Positions 20,512 to 31,371 of a stretch of 64,000 nucleotides of DNA are shown here, one piece after another (the first letter of the stretch is position 1; each line of letters begins with the position of its first letter). The stretch lies in the NCBI GenBank assembly GCA_012274445.1, contig JAAROD010000076.1, forward strand, positions 682,001 through 746,000. Direction: 5' to 3'. The DNA comes from Sclerotiophoma versabilis. Lineage: Eukaryota; Ascomycota; Dothideomycetes; Pleosporales; Didymellaceae. Made by a program: the position numbers and the translations under genes. The notes below the pieces were generated by a model. That model saw only the letters and a program-made list of their open reading frames with translations. It did not search any database and was not told the origin of the DNA.

Positions 20512-21650
20512 CTAGCACGAAGTACGATCGCACGCCAGGAGCGCTACGTCCTCCTCAACAACAACATTTTGCGCCCACCTTGTAACGACCATCGATTCGG
20601 CCTCGCGCTTTCGCCCGCCTGCGAACTGCAACTTCTCGTTCCCAACGACACCAGTTGTGACTTGCCCGTTGCTCGGCGCACCAATTCCTGTCACCATACC
20701 ATTTCCACCCTGTACAACATTCGAGTAGCTTGTCAGCATAGTCTGCACTCCAGACACAAAATCCTGCCCATCAAACGCGCAATGCCCACCCTGTGGCGTG
20801 TTGTCTACCGTCTGCAACTGATTGATCTGGGCCGTGCTCATACCCTGATCAGCCGCAATTTTCTCGTATGCACTAACAGCCTGTGGGATACTGCCCTGCA
20901 GCAGCTGCAGCTCAGACTGCGTAGACTGGAAGTGTATCCTCGTACTCGCCACAGCCGCAGCATTCTGCACTGCGACTTGAGGCGGCATCCCTCCGCAATT
21001 CAGCTCGACGGCGCTGGGTGCGTAGTTTTGCATCTGCGCGGGGACGAAGAAGCCGGACATTAGCAGACTGCCGCCGCTAACGCCGCTGAATACCATTGCT
21101 GACATGTTGACTGCGACACGCTGCGGCATCTCATTCTGGATCCAATCGTTGACTGCTTGGGCGTGGGCTACGCCATCGGTGCGCTGCAGGCCACTGCCGC
21201 CGCCCCAGAAGAGGTTTGCGTTTGGAGCGAGGAGCGCGACGCCCATAGTGTTGGCTTGTACGTTTTGATTTGGCATATCGAAGAACGACTGTCCTCCGTC
21301 ACCATGCAGCAGCACGTTTGCGCCCATGGTACCGTTGCCGCTTGTGGCCGCTGCACCAGGCACACCTGAGGCAGGGAGGAATTGGTCCGCTGGCGCTGCG
21401 ATCTTGAATCGGATAGGTAGGCCGCTGCGTAATGTTAGTCTTGACCTTTGATTTTTGGAAACATGCATACTTACTTCACCATCACCATGTCGTCTAAAAT
21501 CATACTCCCGTCTTGTGCCTGTGTGATCCCCATAGGTACCTTCATCGCCTGCTGCTGCGCGGTCTGTCGCTGCTGGCCTCCCTTGTTCCGCTGCGGCGCC
21601 GGCACTGCGGCTGCCAGACCCAACAGCGAGAGATACACAAGCTTATACAT
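20512..21650 (-). CDS. Secreted alpha/beta-hydrolase-like protein
   Basis: Probable extracellular protein of 362 residues; exons 21475-21650 and 20512-21424, intron 21425-21474. The start is MYKLVYLSLLGLAAAVPAPQ, a clean signal peptide with a likely cleavage after AVPA; another in-frame ATG 10 codons upstream would spoil it. A Gln-rich spacer is followed by ANVLLHGDGGQSF (a possible oxyanion loop) and VFSGVSGGSLL, a GxSxG nucleophile-elbow pattern about 90 residues later. Together these suggest an alpha/beta hydrolase fold, as in families sometimes annotated in Pleosporales as cyclin-like F-box proteins; the acid and His of a triad are not clear. Substrate unknown. It converges on RPL23 with a 289-base gap. 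Confidence 0.75.
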
Positions 21651-23211
21651 GGTAGATTTTGTAGAGGTAAAGGTAGACAATATGAATTATTAAAAGTATG
21701 GACCGGCCGTAAGGGAATTGAATAGATAGAATGGGCAAGTAGAGAGGGCTGCACAGCAGTACTCGAGAGAGCAACAACTGGCGGGGAATGAGACAGCATC
21801 TTGTACGTCGTTCAAAATGCGGATTGTGAGGCAATTGCGTAAATCAAACATGTGCCCGTAGCCAAGTCCTTTCCTTACGGATCAATGAGGCTTGCCTATG
21901 CTGCAATGAGCTTGACAGCTGCGTTTCCAGTACTCTTGTTGGCTGTGCGGGTTTGACGTTTGGGTTTGTGGTGCGTATGTGGTTTGGGGGCGTTTTGAGT
22001 AGGTTTCGGGGTATGTCTTGGCGAGCGAAGCGAGGTGAGGGTATGTGTAGGCGAGATAGATGTACGCACATGTGCGAGTTTGCTGAAGCTGATTATTATG
22101 TTTAAGCGTATGTATTTCCGTTAACTTCGATGTGTGAGGCCGTGTTGAAGTCCTGCGGCCCCGCTGCCTTAGCTGTGGGTATATACATATCCCAACATAT
22201 CGACTTGGATTGCCAATCTTCGAATGCTCTACTGCGCGCCCTTTCTTCCATTGACAATTCGCTGCTTTCATCAATGTTTCTATGTTTCGGCCAAGAAGTG
22301 TACGATATCGCGTTGTTTTAATAGTGTGGTTGGCGGGCTGATTTTACTGTCTTGAATGCAAGCAAATGGAATGTACCTTGACTGTATTGCAATTTCACCA
22401 GATTTTGGTCTTGTGATACAATCTCCGAGTGCTTATCTGTCTTTCGCCAGGTCTTTTGATCAGGCGATATTCATGTGGTCGTGGTGATGATTTTCCATGC
22501 ATGTTAAGGACTTCTTTCTCAGCAAATTATTGTAGCTCTCACAGTACTCCGAGTAACCATCGGCATCCAGAAATACGAACATCCATTCAAGACTAGTAAA
22601 TATGCAAACAAGTTATAGGAAAGAGTACCAGCAGTCGATCTAACCTCACATTCAATCCAGGTACGTTGTTACGCTGCTGGAGGGTGTGGTGGACGAGACG
22701 TTGTTCGGGCACGTGCATCGAAATCAAGGATGCGCTGCGTTCACATCTCGTCTCCGCCGCTTTCGAACTGTCTACACCAACACGGCACACAACAGGGTAT
22801 AAACGAGCCCACCTCACTTCACAAGCTCGATAAATTGCCTACTAATGGCTTCGCGGCCCGTAAGGAGTTGTCCGCAGCCCCACCGGCGACGCGTCCACGA
22901 GTATTTCCAAAGGACGCGCGGCACGAGATAGTAGGGGCATCTGCGCTCAACAGTCACATACAATGACAATGAGGCTATTACTATCATGCATATTACATGC
23001 AATCGGATCTATCACGTGTTGAATGTGCTGATGAAATGAGAACTAAGCGAAGACCACAGGGTAAACATGTCAAGCACATTGTTCAACGAGCCAACTACGC
23101 GCATAAAGGAAGACTACCAAACAACCCTGCGAATCTATCGAATATCCAACTGCACATACCATTTATCATTGCCCCACACCAATTACTTCCGAGGACGCCA
23201 ACTGCCTGCCC
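21651..23211. other. 1.56-kb intergenic region
   Basis: Between two minus-strand secreted-protein genes. Open frames on both strands are short (under 135 codons), without domains or consistent splice sites. I see no transposon ends or RNA gene. The part next to 21651 is the promoter of the hydrolase-like gene. Confidence 0.5.
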
Positions 23212-23858
23212 TTAGTTAGGGGGGAATGATGGGGCCATGCTCCTTAGGATGACGGGTACCTGACCAAGACTGGTGTCGTTCCAATACAACTGGTGGACAC
23301 GTTCACTAACTTGAAGAGCAAAAAAGCTTGACTCTAGCGTCCCGGTCTCTCCAATCAGAACAGCGGTCGATCCGTAGAAGTAGAAGCCGGTCTCGATAGC
23401 ACCATCAGTAGACTCGTTATCTGAAAGGAATCCAACGCGTTTGTCCGAGGTAGTATTATCTGGGACGTAGAAGGTAACGTTAGACCAGGACGCCGCAGTA
23501 GCGTTGGTCAAGAGCTTGGTGTTGGGGTTTCCTTTCCACACACCGCCGGTGCCGAGAGAGACTGCAGAAGATAAGTTTGTTGACACCAGATGTGAGAGAT
23601 GGGGGTGCACTTACAGGCAACGACGGCTGCATCGCTGCTGTTTGACTGAGCGGCTTCTCCAATGTACGCATAACCTCAAGCGTGTCAGTGGCGCCTTCCT
23701 GGAGGAGTGCCTCACCTACCGTCTGCGTAAAACAAAGGAATACCACCAAATCCTTCACCATATCCGTAAAGAGCGAAGTTAGAAGGGACCGCACGCTTCT
23801 TTGCCCCGAGCGCAAGGAAGGGCAGCGTGTACAGCACTGCGAGGTAGGAGAAGAACAT
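23212..23858 (-). CDS. Small secreted protein, three exons
   Basis: Unrecognised secreted protein of 182 residues from exons 23720-23858, 23615-23674 and 23212-23561 (introns 45 and 53 bases, phases consistent). The N-terminus MFFSYLAVLYTLPFLALG is a signal peptide followed by KKR, a possible Kex2-type processing site. The mature part is Gly/Tyr/Ser-rich with several N-glycosylation sequons (NST, NTT, NDT) and no cysteine-rich pattern. It contains YADGYAYIGEAAQSNSS and FSLGTGGVW, features seen in poorly characterised secreted fungal proteins. Such proteins may act outside the cell, but no function can be assigned. It is divergent from the laccase gene, with 876 bases between starts. Confidence 0.75.
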
Positions 23859-24734
23859 GGTTACGTCTTTGATTGTATCGAACGGAAGAGATTTTAGCAA
23901 TGCCTGAAGATCAAAGAAGAAGTACAAGGAGCGGTTTGGTGCAGCAAAGCCTTGAATGTGGGAAAGAAGGCGTACACTTTGATGAAGGTCATTAATGATG
24001 GGCATGCTTTTGTCTTCATTGAACAGAATTTGCAGTTGAACATGAGTACGTCCTACGCAAGCAGTCTTCGTCACCTTCGAGGCTATACATCCCCCTTTTG
24101 CAATTTCATCATCGCTATCCAAGGAAGATGTTTCAACGCAAATCGGCCTTACCTATCAGGAGCCAACCAGCGCGTACTAGTTGGCAATGAACACTTGTCG
24201 AAACTTATTGCTTCGCCTAGCTGAGCTTGGTTACGCACGAGGCGGCGTAATGCCTGAGGTGGAGACCCCAATCTATGTACCTGCACCAGCCACAGCAGTC
24301 GTCGCCCACGGACAAGGACATCCTTGCACCCGCGGCTATTTCCGCTAAGGCTGTGAACATATTCATGGGCATATAGCGCTTGACTTCACAATGGGAAGCC
24401 CACGAAGCTCGCCCCACCTATCTTCCATGCGTCGTTGAGTATGGGCTGGATGTTTGAAACCGGCGATCTATCGCCGCGTCATGGTGTTCCAGTATGCATC
24501 CGTCTTTGGAAAAATTACAAGGCTCATGTCCGAATTTGGATGATCAGTGGGGGAATCTATGCGATTGCGATAGCAGTGCAGTGGTGTTCTGATTGAAGAT
24601 CACATATTAAGTGCAGCTCTCTAAGTCTTTCCATCAAGATCATCACATTCATTCCAATTCGCCTTTCAATTCGTAACACACACACATCTATTTGTGTAAG
24701 CTCACCTAGCTTTCTTGGAGCAAAAACCATTGCT
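23859..24734. promoter_or_regulatory. Divergent promoter of the small secreted protein and laccase
   Basis: 876 bases between two divergent secreted-protein genes. A CATATTAAG AT-rich element lies near 24602, about 130 bases upstream of the laccase ATG. No coding frame supported. Confidence 0.4.
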
Positions 24735-26606
24735 ATGTCCCTTCGTTACCTGCTTAGCGGAGCTGCTTTGCTTAGTACGGCACTTGCTCACCCTTCAACT
24801 TCCCTCAAGAAGCACCACTCGCATAATCCCCGACTCTTGTCGAGTAGAGACGTCTGCACTGGCAACACTGCGTCCACTCGTTCGGAGTGGTGTGACTATT
24901 CGATCGACTCTGACTATACTATTGGTGGGTCATATTAGCTTGTATCATGGGGCTCTCAGATGACTGACGTTTCGTTCCAGAGGTTCCTGACACTGGGGCT
25001 ACCAGAGAATACTGGCTGACCCTCGACGACGTGACGATCGCTCCTGATGGCGTCTCACGTTCAGCAATGGCCGTCAACGGGTAAGGCCAAGCACACCCTC
25101 TCACTGAATCAGACTGACGACGCCCTAGTACCATTCCTGGCCCAACGATTTTTGCAGATTGGGGTGACACAGTCACTGTACATATGAAAAACAACCTGGT
25201 AGATTCCAAGAATGGTACTAGTATCCATTGGCATGGCATACGTCAGAACTACACCAATGACCAAGACGGCGTTGTCTCGATCACTCAGTGTCCCACTGCT
25301 CCCAGAGATACCGTCACCTACACGTGGCGAGCCACTCAGTACGGCAGCACCTGGTACCATTCTCACTTTGCGCTGCAGGCCTGGCAAGGCATCTTTGGTG
25401 GTGTCGTTATCAATGGCCCTGCTACAGCCAACTACGATGAGGACTTGGGCATGCTTTTTCTGAACGACTGGGACCATCAAGTAGGCTTCTAGATGTGCCT
25501 ACCATGGTCTTGACCTACAAGCTGACAGCATATAGACTGTTGATGAGCTTTATATCACCGCGGAAAGCTCAGGGCCTCCAACACTCGACAATGGTCTAAT
25601 CAATGGCACCAATACCTACAACGATGGCGGTTATCGGTATAACACGTCTTTCGTCTCTGGAACCTCGTATCGCATTCGGCTGGTGAACGCGGCCGTAGAC
25701 ACACACTTCAAGTTCATGATTGACAACCATACCCTACAAGTCGTAGCCTCCGATCTTGTCCCTATCGAGCCTTACGAGACTACTGTCCTCAACATCGGCA
25801 TGGGTCAGCGCTACGACGTTATAATTACGGCCGATCAAGCCGACGTTGCCGACAACTTTTGGCTGCGCGCAATCCCGCAATCTGCCTGTTCTGAAAACGA
25901 CAATGCAGACGATATCCGTGGTATTGTCTACTATGGGGATTCCCCTTTAACCCCGTCAACTACCGCATACTCTTACGATGACAGCTGTGACGATGAGACA
26001 GACAACCTCGTTCCATATATCAGTAAGACTGTTGAGGATGAGTCGAGTACCAATATCGAGGCCGCCACTGTAGGCTTCAACTCCGATAAGCTCTTCCACT
26101 GGTACTTGAACAGCACTACCATGGTTGTTGAGTGGGAGAACCCGACGCTTGAACAGATTCTCGCCGGCAACACAACCTACGAGACATCTAATGCAGTCTT
26201 GGAGCTGCCCACCGCGAATGTGTGGACTTACCTCGTCATTGAGACCACCCTCGCTGTACCCCACCCGATCCATCTTCACGGTCACGACTTCTCAGTACTC
26301 GCACAAGGCTCAGGAGCTTATTCGTCTTTGGTCTCCCTGAATCTGAATAATCCACCACGCAGGGACACAGCTATGCTACCAGCTAGTGGGTATTTGGTCC
26401 TCGGCTTTGAGACAGATAACCCTGGTGCTTGGCTTATGCATTGCCACATAGGCTGGCACACTAGTGAAGGCTTTGCTCTGCAGTTCATTGAGAGGTACGA
26501 TGAGATTGCGGCGCTAACCAATGAGACTCGGTTAACAACGGGCTGCGATAGCTGGACGAGCTTCATGGAAGAGGCGAGCATTGAGCAGGATGACTCTGGT
26601 GTATGA
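24735..26606 (+). CDS. Laccase (ascomycete multicopper oxidase, AA1 family)
   Basis: Secreted copper enzyme of 570 residues that oxidises phenols while reducing oxygen to water. Exons 24735-24924, 24981-25080, 25129-25480 and 25536-26606. A signal peptide (MSLRYLLSGAALLSTALAHP) precedes three cupredoxin domains. All four copper motifs are complete: SIHWHGIRQ, WYHSHFALQ, HPIHLHGHDF and HCHIGWHTSEGFALQF. The residue ten after the type-1 copper Cys is Phe, the kind associated with higher redox potential. The protein ends DDSGV; the C-terminal DSGL/I/V plug is a hallmark of ascomycete laccases. Many N-glycosylation sites fit secretion. Possible roles are breakdown of plant phenolics, melanin-like polymer formation or detoxification. 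Confidence 0.96.
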
Positions 26607-28888
26607 ATCGGATGTAAATTTGGGACCGTAGTCCTAGCTCCGAGTGATCTTATATGTCTAGATTGGGGTGTTGCGGTGTTGATGCTTAGCGTTGGAAACA
26701 AGTTAATTTGGCTTGCTCTCAACCTCAACACGATTCCAGTGGAGGCTTTCTAAGCTTCAGCTTGCGACTTTTCTTGTCTATTATGAAAGCGAAATAGCTC
26801 TGCCTCTTCCGCTTTGACATCTGTCGTTATCACGCTTGCTTTTGAGCGCATGGTATCTGGAGCAACCGCGTATTCTTTGAGCCATTGGTCTGGGTAGTGA
26901 TTTTTACATCAACACTGCCGCAGCTTTAGATCGACTCAGTGATCTCTGTTCACGTAGACGAACATTGCTCAGGGGTTAGACGAACTTTTTCCTAGGTGAA
27001 AGCTGATTCGCTTGACATCTTCACCTCGACGGACCAACTTATCTAAGATCGTTTTCTCGGCGCGCTCTCTCTCTTTCTCTTTCTAATTTCATCAAAAGCG
27101 GATTCCTCAACTTTGGAGTAACCCATATGTGAATTGGTGTTGCTGACATCCAAGCTCTCTGTACGAAGTTTGGCAGAGGGAGGGTTTGCATCGGCTTTTC
27201 CACGAAGGTGGGTGGACAGAACAGGTAGAGCATGGCATGGAGTAAACTCGATTCGCAACATTTAGCTTCAACCACCCAGACCGCGCAAGGGAATTGTATG
27301 ATGCATTTGGGAGAGGCTGGTTGATGTCTGTTGGCATATACGAGGCCCAAGACCTGGCCTAGGACGCTTATCACGATGCCGCTGCGTTCTTTAGGGTGGC
27401 GGATAGGAGTCTCGGGCTTTGCGACTCATTGAGAGTACCAAGAGGTATAAGAGGTAGCCAACAGAGATCCCCAATATGAGCGCAAGGTCGGCAGGTTCGG
27501 CACTGGTCAGTCTTATCAGTAGGGGTAGTAGTAGATGCATCGAGATATAAGACTTCTATGCAGTCAACCTCGCCAAGTTCGCCACTAGTATGTTCCACCA
27601 CGATAATGCAGACAACACCGATTAGCTCATTGGAGGTACAGACTTGCTAAGGGGGTCATTGCGCGTCTAGGCCACAGTGCGTCGAGGTGAAGGATCTCAT
27701 CCTGGCAAATCTGCTCATCCCTGGCACTTTGGTGCAGAGAAGCTCACATGTAATTGCTCTCTTGTGACTAGTGGGCCTGCATGCAACGGATGTCCGTTGG
27801 TGGATTCACATCTTTTTGAGTTGAACAATTAGGCTCAGGTATGCAATCTGCATAGCAGACAGGCCTAGAAGAAACAATGAGATAACATGGTATATTCGAG
27901 GAGCATGCTAATCTGTTGTTGCGCACTTGACAATGTAGATGTCGGAGGATCTGCGAGTAACAAAGTGATGATTTGGAGATGTCGCGGACTCGGTTTTCCC
28001 CGCAAAGGGGTGCCGCCATGCAGCGTCCGTGCTCTCTGTAGCGTGAAGGCCTTTCCTACACCAACCACACACAACTGTCGGCCACAACACCATCGCCACG
28101 CCTTAATCAATGCCTCCTGCTGTGCCGTAGCCATCATCACAAAGCGCTTGCTCGATTTCTGGTTGAAAGTGGTCACAATGGAACCTTGTTATCCTGCCAC
28201 TTTGGTTCCAAGCCCTTGGCTACCATCGCCCGTGGCTTGATTAGGAAGTTCACTGTTGCAACACCTTGGCAGGCCTAGGCAGTCTCTTGTCGCTGGGAGG
28301 AAGCTTCCACCAGCTTATCTTTTCCATCTTAGCATGGGCTTGGAGACTCTTTTTCGAACGTTCTAACGGCAGATAATGGCAACATTGCTGCATGGATTGG
28401 CGTTTGACTTACCTACTCTCCTCCCTTTCTCGTCGTAAACCCGGGGGCCTCATTACAAGCTGGGCTTGTCCCACGGTCTTGGGTATCTCAGAAAATGCGC
28501 TTAGCAACGGTACCGAGCTAAAGTAACGCTTCTGTAAACCCTCGATTGCAAGAGGCGCAATTCCAATGTCTTGGGTGCCTCTTTCGAGTAATTGGCCGAT
28601 GATAACAGGCCAGGGTAACAAATGGTTTGCATCTGAGAGGTGGAGACACATTCAGTGTCGCGTGTAGCATCCTTGTGCAACTCCGGGCTATCGTACTGGC
28701 CTGGACCAGTGCATTGCGCCTATATGAAGAGAGAACATCGCCAATTTCATTCAGCAGGAATCAGCCGTGTGGGTTCTTCTGGCTTTCACTTCCTCGTGCG
28801 AAGGGTCTTGAGCAGCACGCCATAGTGCACCTCCTTGCACCTTTCTTTGCCTTCCACGATCCCCTCTGCAAATCAATCATTCACCACA
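26607..28888. other. 2.3-kb intergenic region, the longest in the window
   Basis: Between the laccase and the peptide transporter, both plus strand. I checked both strands and found only short frames without domain, signal peptide or coherent splicing. No terminal inverted repeats, long repeats or tRNA were seen. A TATATGAA TATA-like box lies at 28721-28728, about 160 bases upstream of the transporter ATG. Confidence 0.5.
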
Positions 28889-30830
28889 ATGGCCGTTAAC
28901 GTCAACACCAAGGCCAGCCTTGAGATCACCAAGGGTGCAACAGCCCTCGACCCGATTCCGCTTGATGTCAGCGAATCCAGCTCATTCCATGATGAAGATG
29001 AGAGGCTGCTAGGTCCTTTTCCTACAGAAGAAGAATGGGCGACGCTTCCTCGTGTGCCTGGTCGCATCCCATGGACGGCATGGACCGTTGCCTCCGTGGA
29101 GTTCGTTGAACGTTTCTCATACTACGGGACTTCTGCTGTATTTGTCAACTTCATTCAGAAGAAGCTCCCTCCAGGCAGCAAAACTGGTGCTGGCTTCCTC
29201 AAGAAGCCTGGATCTGGTGCGCTCAACATGGGACAGCGAGCTTCAACTGGAATGACAACCTGTGAGTACTGCCGGAGGGGATTTGCAAATGATCACTAAT
29301 TTGCCATCAGTCAATCAGTTCTGGTCTTACTTCACGCCGCTGTTCGGTGCCTGGATTGCTGATGAGTACTGGGGTCGTTACAAGACCATTCAGGTGAGTC
29401 CATGGCCTGTGGTGTCACTACCATGTACCTCATTTACTGACCTGCAATCATAGTGGGCTAACATCATCTCCATTATTGGTCACATCGTTTTGATTTTCTC
29501 TGCAATTCCTCAGGTCATCGTCAAGCCCAAGGTCGCTATGGGTATCTTCGCCGCTGGTCTTGTCATCATGGGAGTTGGTACTGGTGGCTTCAAATCCAAC
29601 ATCTCGCCCCTTATTGCCGAACAATACAAGAACCAGAGGGCGTACGTGCGCACCAGAAAGGATGGAAAGAAGGAGATTGTTGATCCCGCTACCACCACAG
29701 CGCGTATCTACATCTACTTCTACCTACTCATCAACGCTGGTTCCCTCACCGGTTCTCTCGCTATGGTCTATTCCGAGCACTTTGTTGGTTTCTGGCTGAG
29801 CTTCACGCTGCCGACCATCTGCTACCTGCTCTGCCCTGCGATTCTCATATATTTCAAGAAGACGTACAAATTGACGCCTCCTACCGGCTCTGTCATGGGA
29901 AAGGCATGGAAGCTGATCCGCTATGCGACCAAGAGGAGCGACCGCAAGAACATCCTGAAAGACCCGTTGTTCTGGGACCGAATCAAGCCTAGCGCGATGC
30001 GAGCACGTGACGAGACCCTCCCCGATTTCATGACTTTCGACGACGCATGGGTTGACGAAGTCCGCCGTGGTGTCCTTGCATGCAAGGTCTTTCTCTGGTA
30101 CCCTCTCTACTGGCTTGCTTATAATCAAATGATGAATAACCTCGTTTCTCAAGCCGGAACGATGAATTTGGGTAGTACACCGAACGATATCGTCGCCAAG
30201 TTGAATCCGATCTTCATCGTCATTGTTATTCCGATCATGGACTTCATCATCTACCCTGCTCTCCGTAAGGCTGGCGTCAATCTCTCGCCTATCAAGAAGA
30301 TCACCGCTGGATTTGCTCTCAGTTCCCTGGCCATGGTCTCAGCTTGTGTCACTCAATACTACATCTACAAGATGAGCCCTTGCGGCAACCAAATCAACAA
30401 GCTGACTAAGGCTGGTAAAGACTGCAGTGCCGATATCTCGGTCTGGGTTCAGGTGTTCCCTTATGGTCTTGTCGGTATGTCCGAGGTGCTCGCCTCCATC
30501 ACCAAACTGGAGTACGCATACACCAAGGCTCCTGCGAACATGAAATCCACCATTCAGGCTATCGCACTGTCTACCTCCGCGGTCTCTGCTGCTCTTGGTC
30601 AAGCTCTCGTCGCGTTGTCTGACGACCCTCTCCTCGTTTGGAACTACGGATCTGTCGCTGTCGTTGCTGCCATTGGTGGTGTTGGTTTCTACTTCACCTT
30701 CCGCAAGGCTGATGCCGAGGAGGACGCTTTGAACAACCTCAAGGAAAGCGAATACCTCGGTAGGGCCCAGGGTGACACCGAGAAAGTTGAGGTGCACAGC
30801 ATCAGGGACGAGAAGAACGAGAAGCTCTAA
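28889..30830 (+). CDS. ptr2: PTR2-type di/tripeptide transporter (POT family)
   Basis: Plasma-membrane proton-coupled importer of di- and tripeptides, 610 residues. Exons 28889-29261, 29311-29393 and 29454-30830. The start is the first good ATG (CACAATGG context); an in-frame Met 18 codons upstream would add an odd leader. A hydrophilic N-terminus is followed by the family signature EFVERFSYYG, with the E-x-x-E-R-F proton-coupling motif, and about 12 membrane segments. FYLLINAGSLTGSLA corresponds to the second PTR2 signature region. A cytosolic loop of roughly 70 residues lies between the two halves, as in fungal members, and a charged C-terminal tail follows. It lies between laccase and a flavo-oxidoreductase, which suggests nutrient uptake from extracellular digestion. 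Confidence 0.95.
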
Positions 30831-31371
30831 GCTATAAGCTTTAAGCTCTCCAACTCAAGGATGGCAAAAATGCTTGATGATTAATGCGATATTATACCCA
30901 GAGTAGCTTCTTGTAGAAGAATGGACGTTGAACAGTATACGACTGAAAGTTTGCAGCCTTTCTCTGTGATCAAGTAACTGTGAGACCAACACCACCATCA
31001 CCACCATGAGCTATTTTACTGTTCCCTTCGGGAAACAATCAACGAGAGAGATAAGCGCAGATTTACAAGACGCTGGAGGACCTGCGCGAACGCAAGCTGG
31101 CGTTCGAGCAACGAAACATTCAAGCAACCCGACTGGTGAGCGGTAGCGTTGTCTCGAACCTATCAGAATTCTCACTGCACTAACAGTGACACCTTACACA
31201 ACAGCTAAATCCATTGGAATACTCCCCGCAACTACCTTCTGAGTTGATCGGCATGACTGATGTTGATGCAGACTTCTAGAGGTCAGCCTCGGCGTGCTTC
31301 CGCGAATATAATAGCACGAGAGCCTGCCAGTCGCTACTGCACACGATTCAGACCCGTTTCAACCCATCATA
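30831..31371 (+). promoter_or_regulatory. Upstream region of the CDH-like gene
   Basis: 541 bases. A TATAATAG TATA-like element lies at 31307-31314, about 60 bases upstream of the ATG. An ACC-rich stretch is near 30990-31005. No gene seen. Confidence 0.45.
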
